Origin: Bradyrhizobium sp. JYMT SZCCT0180
Lineage (GTDB): Bacteria; Pseudomonadota; Alphaproteobacteria; Rhizobiales; Xanthobacteraceae
Reading direction: 5' to 3'
Assembly (NCBI RefSeq): GCF_018130165.1
Contig: NZ_JAFCLZ010000012.1
Span: forward strand, 186,001-250,000
Length of the DNA: 64,000 nucleotides
In this document: positions 54,840 to 63,738 of the stretch, in pieces
Numbering within the stretch: position 1 is the stretch's first letter
Layout of the letters: the number at the start of each line of letters is the position of its first letter
The notes under the pieces: model-generated
What the model was told of the DNA's origin: nothing
The model's database searches: none
Seen by the model: only the letters and a program-made list of their open reading frames with translations
Position numbers and translations under genes: made by a program

Positions 54840-55643
54840 ATGACGACACAAGATCATACCGCCGCCCCATCCGATGAGCCGGCACGGCTCACGATCGAAG
54901 GTCCGATTGCGACCATCACGCTGAACCGGCCCGCGGCGTTCAACTCGATCGACCTGTCAATCGCCAAAAAGCTGGAACAGCTTGGCGCCGAGGTCGAGGG
55001 CAATGACGCGATAAGAGTGCTGGTGATCCAGGGCGAAGGCCGCGCCTTCAGCGCCGGCGGCGATCTGCAGACCATCGGTGCTGCGGCAGCCGCAGACACC
55101 ATTGCGCCCGTGGTCGGCGAACTCTTGAAGCACTATCACGCCTTCATCGAAACCATCCGGCGGATGCCGAAGATCGTGCTGTCGAGCGTTCACGGCTCGG
55201 CGGCCGGCGCCGGCATGGGCCTCGCCTTCGTGACGGATCTTTGCATCGCCGCCGAAGATGCCCGCTTCACGCCGGCTTACGCCAAGATCGGCGTGTCGCC
55301 GGATGGCGGCAGCACCGTCGGCATGGTCGGCACCGTCGGCACCCGCCGCGCGCTGCAGCTGTTTCTCGCTGAAGACAGTTTTTCGGCGCAGCAGGCTTAC
55401 GATTGGGGCCTGGTCGCCCGGGTGGTTCCCGCAGCAGAGCTGAAGGCGGCGACGCAAAAATTCGCCGAGCGATTGGCGCAGAACCCGCCAGCGGCGATCA
55501 GCGGGACCAAGTCACTGGTCTACCAGGCCGCGGTGACGCCGGTGCGCCAGCAGCTCGATGCCGAGGAAGAGAAGATCATCGACGCCATGCTCACCGATGA
55601 TTTCCGTGTTGCGGTGAAGAAGTTTACCAGCAAGGGGAAGTAG
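54840..55643 (+). CDS. Enoyl-CoA hydratase/isomerase family protein
   Basis: 267 aa. The ATG at 54840 has GGAGG eight bases upstream. The crotonase patterns are IEGPIATITLNRPAAFNSID, the oxyanion loop AFSAGGDLQTIG, and VHGSAAGAGMGLAFVTDLCIAAEDARF, with the Glu/Gly of the second half GLVARVVPAAELKAATQKFAERLAQNPP. It could hydrate enoyl-CoA in fatty acid or amino acid breakdown. It stands alone; neighbours do not point to a pathway. The nucleophile-site residue set does not decide between hydratase and isomerase. Confidence 0.92.
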   Translation: MTTQDHTAAPSDEPARLTIEGPIATITLNRPAAFNSIDLSIAKKLEQLGAEVEGNDAIRVLVIQGEGRAFSAGGDLQTIGAAAAADTIAPVVGELLKHYHAFIETIRRMPKIVLSSVHGSAAGAGMGLAFVTDLCIAAEDARFTPAYAKIGVSPDGGSTVGMVGTVGTRRALQLFLAEDSFSAQQAYDWGLVARVVPAAELKAATQKFAERLAQNPPAAISGTKSLVYQAAVTPVRQQLDAEEEKIIDAMLTDDFRVAVKKFTSKGK

Positions 55644-55689
55644 TCGATCGCCGCAGCGCCAGGCAAACCAGTCGAACGCATTGGGCTCC

Positions 55690-57399
55690 TTAGCCCTTCC
55701 CTTCGCCGCGCATGAAATCGAAATCGCAGCCTTCGTCGGCCTGCAGGATGGTTTCGTTGAACAGGTGCGCGTAACCGCGCCTGGCCCAGTCGGGTGTCGT
55801 TGGCGGCGCCAGCGCGGCGCGGCGTTTTTCGAGTTCGGCATCGTCGACCAGGAGATCGATGCTGCGTTTGGCGACGTCGAGCCGGATCATGTCGCCGTTC
55901 CTCACCAGCGCCAGCGGACCGCCGACGGCGGATTCCGGCGTGATGTGCAGCACGATGGTGCCGAACGCCGTCCCGCTCATGCGCGCGTCCGAGATCCGGA
56001 CCATGTCCTTGACGCCCGTGCGGCCGAGCTTCTTTGGAATCGGCAGATAGCCCGCTTCCGGCATGCCCGGCGCGCCTTTCGGCCCGGCATTGCGCAGCAC
56101 CAGCACGTCGTCGGCATTGACGTCGAGCGCGGGATCGTCGACCCGCAGCGTCATGTCTTCAACGGACTCGAACACGACCGCACGGCCGGTATGTTGCAAG
56201 AGTTTGGGGCTTGCCGCCGAATGCTTGATCACGGCGCCGCGCGGCGCAAGGTTGCCGTGCAACACCGCCATCGCGCCTTCCGGCTTGATCGGATTGCTGC
56301 GGGGACGGATCGCATCCTGCCCCGGCACTTCTTCAGCGTTGGCCACGACATCGCGCAGGGTCGCGCCGGTAATGGTTTTGGCATCGAGGTCGATGAGGTC
56401 GCCGAGCTGCGCCATCAGCTTCGGTAGGCCGCCGGCGTGATGGAAGTGCTCCATGTAATGCTCACCCGACGGCTTCAGGTCGATCAGGACAGGCACCTCG
56501 CGGCCGAGCTTGTCAAAACCTTCGAGATCGATGCGGTGTTTGGTGCGGTTGGCGATGGCGGTCAGATGAATGAGGCCGTTGGTCGAGCCACCGATCGCCT
56601 GCAGCACCACTTGCGCGTTCCGGAAAGACGACGCGGTCAGAAACTCGCTCGGACGCGGCCCCTTCGCCTTGGCCAACGCGGCGGCGACCTTGCCGCTCGC
56701 TTCGGCGGAACGGAAGCGTTCGGCGTGTGGCGCCGGAATCGTCGCGCTCATCGGCAAAGACAGGCCCAGCGCTTCGGTGATGCACGCCATTGTGGACGCC
56801 GTGCCCATCACCATGCAGGTGCCGACCGATGGCGCGAGGCGGCCGTTGACGGCTTCGATCTCGACATCGTCGATTTCGCCGGCGCGGTATTTTCCCCACA
56901 GCCGCCGGCAATCGGTGCAGGCGCCCAGCACTTCGCCCTTGTGATGCCCGACCACCATGGGCCCTACGGGAATGACGACGGTTGGCAAATCGGCACTAAC
57001 CGCGGCCATGATCTGCGCAGGCAGGGTCTTGTCGCAACCGCCGATCACGACGATGGCGTCCATCGGCTGGGCTCGGATCATCTCCTCGGTATCCATCGCC
57101 ATCAAGTTGCGCAGATACATCGAGGTCGGATGCGAAAAACTTTCTGCGATCGAGATGGTCGGAAACACCATCGGCATCGCACCGGTCAGCATCACGCCGC
57201 GCTTCACCGCCTCGATGATCTGCGGCACGTTGCCGTGGCAGGGATTGTAGTCGCTGTAGGTGTTGGTGATGCCGACGATCGGGCGGTTGAGCGCGTCGTC
57301 GGAATAACCCATCGCCTTGATGAAGGCCTTGCGCAGGAACAGCGAGAAGCCAGCATCGCCATAACTTGCCAGTCCCTTGCGAAGTCCGTCATCAGCCAT
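55690..57399 (-). CDS. IlvD/Edd family dehydratase, sugar-acid type
   Basis: 569 aa, the size of this family. Cys54 (NPCHGN), Cys122 (GGCDKT) and Cys195 (GTCMVMGTASTM) match the Fe-S cysteines of L-arabinonate dehydratase (Cys59, 127, 200) with the same spacing. Such enzymes remove water from an aldonic acid to give a 2-keto-3-deoxy acid. The family also has branched-chain dihydroxy-acid dehydratase (IlvD) and phosphogluconate dehydratase; context favours a sugar acid, since an oxidoreductase, a lactonase and a uronate dehydrogenase are nearby. It is divergent from the oxidoreductase gene, across two palindromes. Confidence 0.9.
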   Translation of the reverse strand: MADDGLRKGLASYGDAGFSLFLRKAFIKAMGYSDDALNRPIVGITNTYSDYNPCHGNVPQIIEAVKRGVMLTGAMPMVFPTISIAESFSHPTSMYLRNLMAMDTEEMIRAQPMDAIVVIGGCDKTLPAQIMAAVSADLPTVVIPVGPMVVGHHKGEVLGACTDCRRLWGKYRAGEIDDVEIEAVNGRLAPSVGTCMVMGTASTMACITEALGLSLPMSATIPAPHAERFRSAEASGKVAAALAKAKGPRPSEFLTASSFRNAQVVLQAIGGSTNGLIHLTAIANRTKHRIDLEGFDKLGREVPVLIDLKPSGEHYMEHFHHAGGLPKLMAQLGDLIDLDAKTITGATLRDVVANAEEVPGQDAIRPRSNPIKPEGAMAVLHGNLAPRGAVIKHSAASPKLLQHTGRAVVFESVEDMTLRVDDPALDVNADDVLVLRNAGPKGAPGMPEAGYLPIPKKLGRTGVKDMVRISDARMSGTAFGTIVLHITPESAVGGPLALVRNGDMIRLDVAKRSIDLLVDDAELEKRRAALAPPTTPDWARRGYAHLFNETILQADEGCDFDFMRGEGKG

Positions 57400-57447
57400 C
57401 TTGTTCTTCCCTATCGCTGCAGGCTCGCACTAAAGGAGTCTGCGTTA

Positions 57448-57523
57448 TTATTGTCAATATTTGATATTCGGCACGGAAAATTGGCACTATTCGCCACCAA
57501 TCATGTACTATTATTGACAATAA
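57448..57523. promoter_or_regulatory. Divergent promoter region with two TTATTG-N-CAATAA palindromes
   Basis: TTATTGTCAATAT (57448-57460) and TTATTGACAATAA (57511-57523) share the same 13-bp palindromic pattern; the second is perfect. Their centres are 63 bp apart (six helical turns), one facing each divergent gene. A -35-like TTGGCA (57481-57486) and -10-like TACTAT (57506-57511) for the plus-strand gene run up to the second palindrome. The linked GntR protein is the obvious ligand-binding partner. Confidence 0.65.
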
Positions 57524-57568
57524 CATCCGTGCGTGCTGACTTCCAGCGATGATCGGAAGCGAGCATCC

Positions 57569-58576
57569 ATGAACAAGCCGTTCCGCATTGGCCTTGTCGG
57601 CGCCGGTATGGTGAGCCGCCATCATCTGATCGCCTGGGCTGGTATAGCAGATCAGGCGCGCGTTGTTGCGGTCGCCGATCCCTCGGCCGACAACGCCGCA
57701 CGCCGCGCGACCGAATTCGAGATATCCAGAACCTACGCCAGCGCCGAAGCGATGCTGGCGGAGACCGAACTCGACGCCATCGACATCGCGGCGCCGCGCG
57801 AGATGCACGCGCCGCTGGTCCGGCTCGCGGCAGCCAAGCGCCTGCCGGTGCTGTGCCAGAAGCCGCTGGCGCCGAACCTGCAGCAAGCGACCGACCTCGC
57901 TGCCGAGGTCCGCGACCTGACGCGGCTGATGGTGCACGAGAACTGGCGCTTTCGCGGATATTATCGCGACGCCGCTGCCTGGCTGCGCGAGGGCCGCATC
58001 GGCAACGTCAAGCAGGCGCAGCTCACGCTGCTGACCTCGGGCGTGCTGCCGGGACCCGACGCGCTTTGTCCGGCCCTGGAGCGGCAACCCTTCATGCGCC
58101 GCGAGAAGCGCATGCTGGTCGCGGAAGTCCTGATCCATCATCTCGATACCTTGCGGATGCTGCTCGGGCCGCTGCGGATCACGGCGGCTGCGCTTTCGCG
58201 CTCGAGCGAGCAGCTCGTCGGCGAAGACGGCGCGGTGATCCAGCTCCAGGCTGGCAACGGCGCCGGCGTCACGGTGTTTGCGAGCTTTGCCGCGCACGGG
58301 CATGCTGCCACCCAGATCGATCGGCTGGAAATTCTCGGCGACAAGGGCGCCATCAAGCTCGACGGGCCGCAACTCATCTGCTCGGGTGCTTCGCCCCAGG
58401 AAAGGGTCTACGATCTCGCCACCGAATATCAGGGGTCTTACAACCGGACGATTGCGCACTTCGTGCAATCGTTGCGAGACAACACGCCGTTCGAGACCGC
58501 GCCGGAGGATAATCTGGAGACGTTGCGGCTGGTCGAGGATTGCTATCGGCTGTCAGGCTGGGAGGCTTTGCAATGA
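57569..58576 (+). CDS. Gfo/Idh/MocA oxidoreductase
   Basis: 335 aa from the ATG at 57569. The Rossmann start RIGLVGAGMVSRHHLIAWAG, then QKPLAPNLQQATDLA (the CEKP variant is LCQKPLA here, Gln replacing the usual Glu) and RFRGYYRDAAAWLREGRIG. It oxidises or reduces a sugar with NAD(P). It is divergent from the dehydratase, shares the palindrome-controlled region, and overlaps the GntR gene by ATGA. It may oxidise the sugar to the lactone that the SMP-30 lactonase opens, though the uronate dehydrogenase could also do this. Confidence 0.9.
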   Translation: MNKPFRIGLVGAGMVSRHHLIAWAGIADQARVVAVADPSADNAARRATEFEISRTYASAEAMLAETELDAIDIAAPREMHAPLVRLAAAKRLPVLCQKPLAPNLQQATDLAAEVRDLTRLMVHENWRFRGYYRDAAAWLREGRIGNVKQAQLTLLTSGVLPGPDALCPALERQPFMRREKRMLVAEVLIHHLDTLRMLLGPLRITAAALSRSSEQLVGEDGAVIQLQAGNGAGVTVFASFAAHGHAATQIDRLEILGDKGAIKLDGPQLICSGASPQERVYDLATEYQGSYNRTIAHFVQSLRDNTPFETAPEDNLETLRLVEDCYRLSGWEALQ

Positions 58577-59265
58577 AGCCGCAGGAAGCATTGACCGAGA
58601 TTTCCGCGCTGACGCGAGAGGAAGAGCAGGCGGAAGTGATCCGCCGGCTTGAGGAAGACATCATCTTCGGCCGCTTCGCGCCGGGTTCGCGGCTGGTCGA
58701 AGACACGCTGATGACGCGCTACCGCGCCAGCCGGCATTTCGTGCGCCAGGGGCTGTTTCAGCTCGAGCGCCAGGGCATCGTGCTGCGCGAGAAGAACATC
58801 GGCGCCACCGTGCGATTCTATTCGGCTGAGGAAGTGCGCCAGATCTACGAGGTGCGGGAAATGCTGACTCGGCAGGCAGCATTGATGATCGCCCTGCCCG
58901 CGCCAACAAGCCTGATCGAGCAGTTGAGCGAATTGCAGCGGCAATATTGCGCCAAAGCCGACGCTCAGGATCTGCGCGGCATTCACGAAGCCAACGACGC
59001 CTTTCACGTCGCGCTGTTCTCCGCCTGCGGCAATCCCTATCTGGTGCGTTCGCTGCAGGACTACATGAACCTGACGCTGCCGATGCGCGCCAAGAATCTC
59101 GCCGACAACGAGGGGCTGGCGCTGTCACGGCGCCAGCACGAATTCATGATCGAACTGCTGAAAGGCCGCGACAACTGGGCGCTGGCGCAGCTCTGCGTCG
59201 ACCACATGCAATACAGCAAGTCGGATTATCTCGGACGGATCGCGGGGGATGAGGGCAAAAACTAA
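58573..59265 (+). CDS. GntR family regulator, FadR-like (FCD) subfamily
   Basis: 230 aa. The winged helix-turn-helix EDIIFGRFAPGSRLVEDTLMTRYRASRHFVRQGLFQLERQGIVLRE is followed by the FCD ligand domain with EVREMLTRQAALMIA and a late NDAFHVALFSACGNPYLVR. Its ATG overlaps the oxidoreductase stop, so it is cotranscribed and probably autoregulated. The two palindromes at 57448-57523 fit the short palindromic sites of FadR-type regulators. The effector is presumably a sugar acid of this set. Confidence 0.9.
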   Translation: MKPQEALTEISALTREEEQAEVIRRLEEDIIFGRFAPGSRLVEDTLMTRYRASRHFVRQGLFQLERQGIVLREKNIGATVRFYSAEEVRQIYEVREMLTRQAALMIALPAPTSLIEQLSELQRQYCAKADAQDLRGIHEANDAFHVALFSACGNPYLVRSLQDYMNLTLPMRAKNLADNEGLALSRRQHEFMIELLKGRDNWALAQLCVDHMQYSKSDYLGRIAGDEGKN

Positions 59266-59267
59266 CG

Positions 59268-59370
59268 GCCGTCATTCCGGGATGCGCCGCTTGGCGCAGG
59301 CCCGGAATCCATACTCCCGATCGTGGTTATGGATTCCGGGCTCGTGCTTCGCACGCCCCGGAATGACGAA
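59268..59370. repeat. Palindromic repeat, CGTCATTCCGGGATG family, copy 2
   Basis: CCGTCATTCCGGGATGCGCC and GCACGCCCCGGAATGACG are inverted ends; GCCCGGAATCCATA and TATGGATTCCGGGC pair in the middle. It lies between the convergent GntR and uronate dehydrogenase genes; copy 1 is at 46047-46135. Confidence 0.8.
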
Positions 59371-60189
59371 TTATTTCCAGTCCACAATCCTGCTCTTGTC
59401 GCCGTCGAACTCCATGCCGCAGAACGTGCCGCCCTGGTAGAAATCGCTGACGGGATCGGCTGACATCTTGGCCTGCTCGGCCATCGCATGCTCGCGATGA
59501 TCTTCGCCGCGGCCGGTCGGGCGATAGCCGAGATCGTAGGCGCGGTGATTGTCCCACCACGCGCGCTCGTTGTAGGACGCGCCGTAGAAGATCTCGAAAT
59601 GAATGTCGGGGTGGTCGAGCCCGATCCGGCAGAGCTGCACCAGATCCTCCGGCTTCAGCCAGATTGCGAGACGGCGGTGATCCAGCGGCCTATCGCCGAA
59701 ATTACCGATGCGCAGGCAGGTCACCCCAAGCCCGTGTTTATCCGCATAGAGCGAGCCGACCGCCTCGCCAAATACCTTGCTGACGCCATAGCGGCTGTCG
59801 GGGCGCGCGGTGACGTCGGTGCCGATCCGGTGGTGGCGCGGGTAGAAGCCGACCGCGTGGTTGGATGAAGCAAACACCACCCGCTTAACGCCCTTCTTGC
59901 GCGCCGCCTCGAACAGATTGTAGCAGCCGATGATGTTGGATTGCAGGATCTGTTCCCACGGGCCTTCGACCGAATAGCCGCCGAAATGCAGGATGCCGTC
60001 GACGCCCTCGCAGATCGCCTCGACCTGCGCGGGATCGGCCAGATCAGCCGCCTTGAATTTTTCGTTCGCGCCGAGATCGGCGGGCGTTGCGAGGTCGCTC
60101 AGCAGCAGATCCGGATAGATCGGCGGCAACAGCTTGCGCAGGCTGGTGCCGATTCCACCGGCAGCGCCGGTCATCAATATGCGTGGCAT
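59371..60189 (-). CDS. NAD-dependent epimerase/dehydratase-type protein, uronate dehydrogenase-like
   Basis: 272 aa from the ATG at 60189 (GGGAAG upstream). The extended SDR start RILMTGAAGGIGTSLRKLLP, the phrase VFASSNHAVGFYPR and the catalytic YGVSK fit uronate dehydrogenase (about 265 aa), which oxidises glucuronate or galacturonate to the aldaro-lactone with NAD. An NDP-sugar epimerase is the alternative, but the SSNHAVGFYPR pattern argues for uronate. It stands next to the lactonase, divergent and 94 bp apart. Confidence 0.75.
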   Translation of the reverse strand: MPRILMTGAAGGIGTSLRKLLPPIYPDLLLSDLATPADLGANEKFKAADLADPAQVEAICEGVDGILHFGGYSVEGPWEQILQSNIIGCYNLFEAARKKGVKRVVFASSNHAVGFYPRHHRIGTDVTARPDSRYGVSKVFGEAVGSLYADKHGLGVTCLRIGNFGDRPLDHRRLAIWLKPEDLVQLCRIGLDHPDIHFEIFYGASYNERAWWDNHRAYDLGYRPTGRGEDHREHAMAEQAKMSADPVSDFYQGGTFCGMEFDGDKSRIVDWK

Positions 60190-60283
60190 TTCTTCCCTCT
60201 TTCTTACGAGCGATTTGCGGTCGCTGGCCGACAATGATAGCAAAACATTCTGCGAGGAAACGCAACAGCAACGAGAACAGCAA

Positions 60284-61249
60284 ATGTCCGAGGCAACACC
60301 CCGCGCCGGCTGGCAGCCGGCGACCTATTATCCTGATCCGGCGATCCACGCGCTCGATCCGCGGTTCGAGAAATACTGGCTCAAGCTCTCGGCGGTGGAA
60401 CGGCTGGCCACCGGCATGCGCTGGGCCGAAGGGCCGGTGTGGTTTGGCGACGGGCGCTATCTCTTGTGCAGCGACATTCCCAATAACCGCATCATCAAAT
60501 GGGAAGAGGAGACCGGCGCGGTCAGCCACTACCGCAAGCCGTCGAATTTCGCCAACGGCCATACCCGCGACCGCCAGGGCCGGCTGATCAGCTGCGAGCA
60601 TGGCGGCCGCCGCGTTGTCAGAACCGAATATGACGGCTCGATTACCGTGTTGATCGATTCCTTTGGCGGCAAGCGGCTGAATTCGCCGAACGACGTCGTG
60701 GTGAAATCGGACGGCTCGATCTGGTTCACCGATCCCATCTTCGGCCTGCTCGGCAATTACGAGGGCTACAAGGCCGAGCCCGAACTCGACATGAATGTCT
60801 ACCGGATCGATGGCGCCACCGGAAAGGCCACCATCGTCGCCGAGGGCATTTTGGGGCCGAACGGGCTTTGCTTCTCGCCGGATGAGAAGATTCTCTACGT
60901 CATCGAATCCCGGGGCGTGCCGACCCGCAAGATCCTCGCCTACGACGTCGCGCCCGGCGGCGACACGCTTTCCGACAAGCGCGTGTTCGTCGATGCAGGC
61001 CCCGGCACGCCCGACGGCATGCGTTCCGACATCGACGGCAATCTGTGGTGCGGCTGGGGCATGGGCGATCCAGAACTCGACGGCGTTGTCGTGTTCGCGC
61101 CCGACGGCGTCATGATCGGGCGCATCGCCCTGCCCGAACGCTGCGCCAATCTCTGTTTCGGCGGCCTGAAGCGCAACCGGCTGTTCATGGCGGCGAGCCA
61201 GTCGATCTACGCGCTGTATGTGAACACGCAAGGCGCGCTCGGGGGATAA
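60284..61249 (+). CDS. SMP-30/gluconolactonase family protein
   Basis: 321 aa from the ATG at 60284. The metal site has Glu49 in WAEGPVW, Asn in LNSPNDVVV and Asp in GTPDGMRSD. The beta-propeller repeats GSIWFTDPIFGL and PDEKILYVIES are typical. Members open sugar lactones to acids, needing a divalent metal. It is probably the step after the uronate dehydrogenase or sugar dehydrogenase. No signal peptide, so cytoplasmic. Confidence 0.9.
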   Translation: MSEATPRAGWQPATYYPDPAIHALDPRFEKYWLKLSAVERLATGMRWAEGPVWFGDGRYLLCSDIPNNRIIKWEEETGAVSHYRKPSNFANGHTRDRQGRLISCEHGGRRVVRTEYDGSITVLIDSFGGKRLNSPNDVVVKSDGSIWFTDPIFGLLGNYEGYKAEPELDMNVYRIDGATGKATIVAEGILGPNGLCFSPDEKILYVIESRGVPTRKILAYDVAPGGDTLSDKRVFVDAGPGTPDGMRSDIDGNLWCGWGMGDPELDGVVVFAPDGVMIGRIALPERCANLCFGGLKRNRLFMAASQSIYALYVNTQGALGG

Positions 61250-61271
61250 TCTACGCCATCCCCTCGCCGGT

Positions 61272-62162
61272 TCAGCCCTTCTTTTCCTGCGCGGCGGCGG
61301 TCTGCTTGGCCAGCCCCTCCTCGAACGCCTTTTCCAGCGTTGCGGCATAGGCGTTGAATTCGCCGGGATTGACGAACGGATTGGGCGCGCCGTCAGCCAG
61401 CTTGGCGCGCTTCTCCTGCATCTTGTACATTTCCGGATGCGGCGCGAGCAGGACATCCACCTTCATGTCCTTGGCCCGCGCGAACGTCTTGCGGTAATCG
61501 GCGACGATCCCGGGATAGGTCGGGTTGGTCACGAGGCGGTTCAGCGCCACGGTGCCGCTGCAGAAGATCAGCACCGAGCGCGTCGCGTCGCCGTCCTTCA
61601 CCGAAAATTCCCAGCTGGTGCAGCCCGGCGAATGGCCGGGCGTTTCGCGCGCGGTGATCTTCACATCGCCGAGCGTGACCGTATCGCCTTCGCGCACGGT
61701 GCGGTCCACCTTGGCCGGCGGGAAATTCAGCACGGTTTCCTCCCGCGCGCCCGGGTAGTAGCCGCCTTCGAGCAGCGGCTTGTCGGCTTCACCGGCGACA
61801 AGCTGGGCCCCGCTCGCCGCCTTCATTTCGGCAAGCCCTCCGGTGTGATCGATATGGGCGTGGGTGTTCAGCAGGTATTTGATGTCGGTGACCTTGAAGC
61901 CAAGCTTCTCGATGTTGCCTTTGATCTGCGAGGTCGCCTCCGGCATCACGGTATCGACCAGGATGTGACCTTGCGGCGATGTGATCAGATAGGATGACAG
62001 GCCGTTGGTGCCGACATAATAGACGTTGCCGATCATCTTGAACGGCTCCGTCGGCTCGTTCCATTTCACCAGCAGCGTCGCGAGCAGATCCTTGAGGCTC
62101 TGCGCCTGCGCTGCGCCGGTCAACGGAATCAGCGCGACAAGCGCAATGGCCAGTTTCCTCAT
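61272..62162 (-). CDS. Subclass B3 metallo-beta-lactamase, BJP-1-like
   Basis: 296 aa. A signal peptide (MRKLAIALVALIPLTGAAQA) marks it as periplasmic. The B3 zinc ligands are all present: His101-x-His103 and Asp105-His106 in HAHIDH, His177 (TPGHSPG) and His242 (PHPEMY). The sequence strongly resembles Bradyrhizobium BJP-1 (I recall the shared THAHxDHTGG, YYPG and HPxxxxMQ phrases), which hydrolyses beta-lactams. In this setting it may equally hydrolyse another amide or lactone. It stands between the lactonase and aldehyde dehydrogenase genes without operon linkage. Confidence 0.9.
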   Translation of the reverse strand: MRKLAIALVALIPLTGAAQAQSLKDLLATLLVKWNEPTEPFKMIGNVYYVGTNGLSSYLITSPQGHILVDTVMPEATSQIKGNIEKLGFKVTDIKYLLNTHAHIDHTGGLAEMKAASGAQLVAGEADKPLLEGGYYPGAREETVLNFPPAKVDRTVREGDTVTLGDVKITARETPGHSPGCTSWEFSVKDGDATRSVLIFCSGTVALNRLVTNPTYPGIVADYRKTFARAKDMKVDVLLAPHPEMYKMQEKRAKLADGAPNPFVNPGEFNAYAATLEKAFEEGLAKQTAAAQEKKG

Positions 62163-62242
62163 ATCCGCTCTCCCTTTTTGTTTTTCTTCGCGTCATTGCG
62201 GCCGCGCGTTGATGCAAGCCTCGACCATGCACTCTAACGAAA

Positions 62243-62270
62243 ATGCCGGCTGCTTTGGGGCAGCCGGCAT
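62243..62270. terminator. Bidirectional hairpin terminator
   Basis: ATGCCGGCTGC (62243-62253) and GCAGCCGGCAT (62260-62270) form a perfect 11-bp stem with a TTTGGG loop. TATTTT follows on the plus strand and TTTTCG on the minus strand, so it can stop the aldehyde dehydrogenase transcript before the lactamase gene. Confidence 0.8.
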
Positions 62271-62307
62271 TATTTTGAATAGACGGCGTTAGCAGCGCCG
62301 CATCGGC

Positions 62308-63738
62308 TTACGCGGCGTTGTAGCCAGCGACCGCCTTCGCTTCGAGGTATTCTTCCAGGCCGTACTTGCCCCACTCGCGGCCGTTGCCGGACTGCTTGTA
62401 GCCGCCGAACGGTGCGGTCCGCTCGTTCGGAACGCCCTGCAGGTTGACGTTGCCGGCGCGGATCTGCTTGCCGACCCGGCGCGCGCTTTCGACGGTATCA
62501 CCGGTGACGTAACCGGCCAGACCATAGGGCGTGTCGTTGGCGATCTTGACCGCTTCGGCTTCGTCCTTGGCGCCGAGAATCGTGAGCACCGGCCCGAAGA
62601 TTTCCTCGCGGGCGATGGTCATGTCGTTGGTGACGTCGGCGAAGATGGTCGGACGCACGTAGAAGCCCTTGTTGACGCCTTCCGGCAGACCGGGACCACC
62701 GGCCACGAGGGTTGCACCTTCCTCGATGCCCTTGTGGATCAGCGCCTGGATCTTGTCCCACTGGATGCGGGACACAACCGGGCCGATGGTGGTGCCGTCG
62801 GCGCGGGGATCACCGGCCTTGGTCTTGTCGGCGACCGCCTTGGCGATAGCGGCGACTTCCTTCATCTTCGACAGCGGCACGATCATCCGCGACGGCGCGT
62901 TGCACGACTGTCCGGAGTTGTTGAACATGTGCATAACGCCGCCGGTGACGGCCTTGGTGAGGTCGGCGCCTTCCAGGATCACGTTCGGCGACTTGCCGCC
63001 GAGTTCCTGGCTGACGCGCTTCACGGTCGGCGCGGCGCGCTTGGCAACATCGACGCCGGCGCGGGTCGAGCCGGTGAACGAAATCATGTCGATGTCCGGA
63101 TGCTCGCTCATCGCAGCACCCACCTCGGGGCCGAGACCGTTGACGAGGTTGAACACGCCCTTCGGCACGCCGGCTTCATGGAGGATTTCCGCGAAGATCA
63201 ACGCCGAGGTTGGCGTGAATTCCGACGGCTTCAGGATCATGGTGCAGCCGGCGGCAAGCGCGGGCGCGACCTTGCAGGCGATCTGGTTCAGCGGCCAGTT
63301 CCACGGCGTGATCATGCCGATGACGCCGACGGGCTCACGCAGCACCGTGGCGGTGCCGATGTTTTCCTCGAAATGATAGTTCTTCAGCACTTCCAGCGTG
63401 GAAGCGATGTGGCCGAGGCCGGCGCCGGCCTGCAGCCGCTCTGCCATCGGCAGCGGCGCGCCCATTTCGTCGGACACGGCAGCACCGATTTCCTTCATGC
63501 GGCCCTTGTAGATCTCGATGATCTTTTCAAGGAGCGCGACACGCTCTTCACGGCTGGTCTGCGAGAAGGTCACGAAGGCGCGCTTGGCCGCAGCGACGGC
63601 CTTGTCGAGATCGGCCTTGGAGCCCAGCGCAATCTCATACATCGGCTCTTCGGTCGCCGGATTGACGACGGGCGTGGACTTCTTGACGGCGGGATCGACC
63701 CAGGCGCCGTCGATGTAGAATTGCATACGGTTGACCAT
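62308..63738 (-). CDS. Aldehyde dehydrogenase
   Basis: 476 aa from the ATG at 63738 (GAGG about 8 nt upstream). Motifs: TPWNWPL with Asn147, ELGGKSPN with Glu245, SGQSCNAPSR with catalytic Cys279, and the NAD loop FTGSTRAG. It oxidises an aldehyde to an acid with NAD(P). In the sugar-acid setting an alpha-ketoglutarate semialdehyde or similar is possible, but broad aldehyde use is equally likely. It starts MVNRMQFYIDGAWVDP. No gene is coupled to it. Confidence 0.93.
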   Translation of the reverse strand: MVNRMQFYIDGAWVDPAVKKSTPVVNPATEEPMYEIALGSKADLDKAVAAAKRAFVTFSQTSREERVALLEKIIEIYKGRMKEIGAAVSDEMGAPLPMAERLQAGAGLGHIASTLEVLKNYHFEENIGTATVLREPVGVIGMITPWNWPLNQIACKVAPALAAGCTMILKPSEFTPTSALIFAEILHEAGVPKGVFNLVNGLGPEVGAAMSEHPDIDMISFTGSTRAGVDVAKRAAPTVKRVSQELGGKSPNVILEGADLTKAVTGGVMHMFNNSGQSCNAPSRMIVPLSKMKEVAAIAKAVADKTKAGDPRADGTTIGPVVSRIQWDKIQALIHKGIEEGATLVAGGPGLPEGVNKGFYVRPTIFADVTNDMTIAREEIFGPVLTILGAKDEAEAVKIANDTPYGLAGYVTGDTVESARRVGKQIRAGNVNLQGVPNERTAPFGGYKQSGNGREWGKYGLEEYLEAKAVAGYNAA

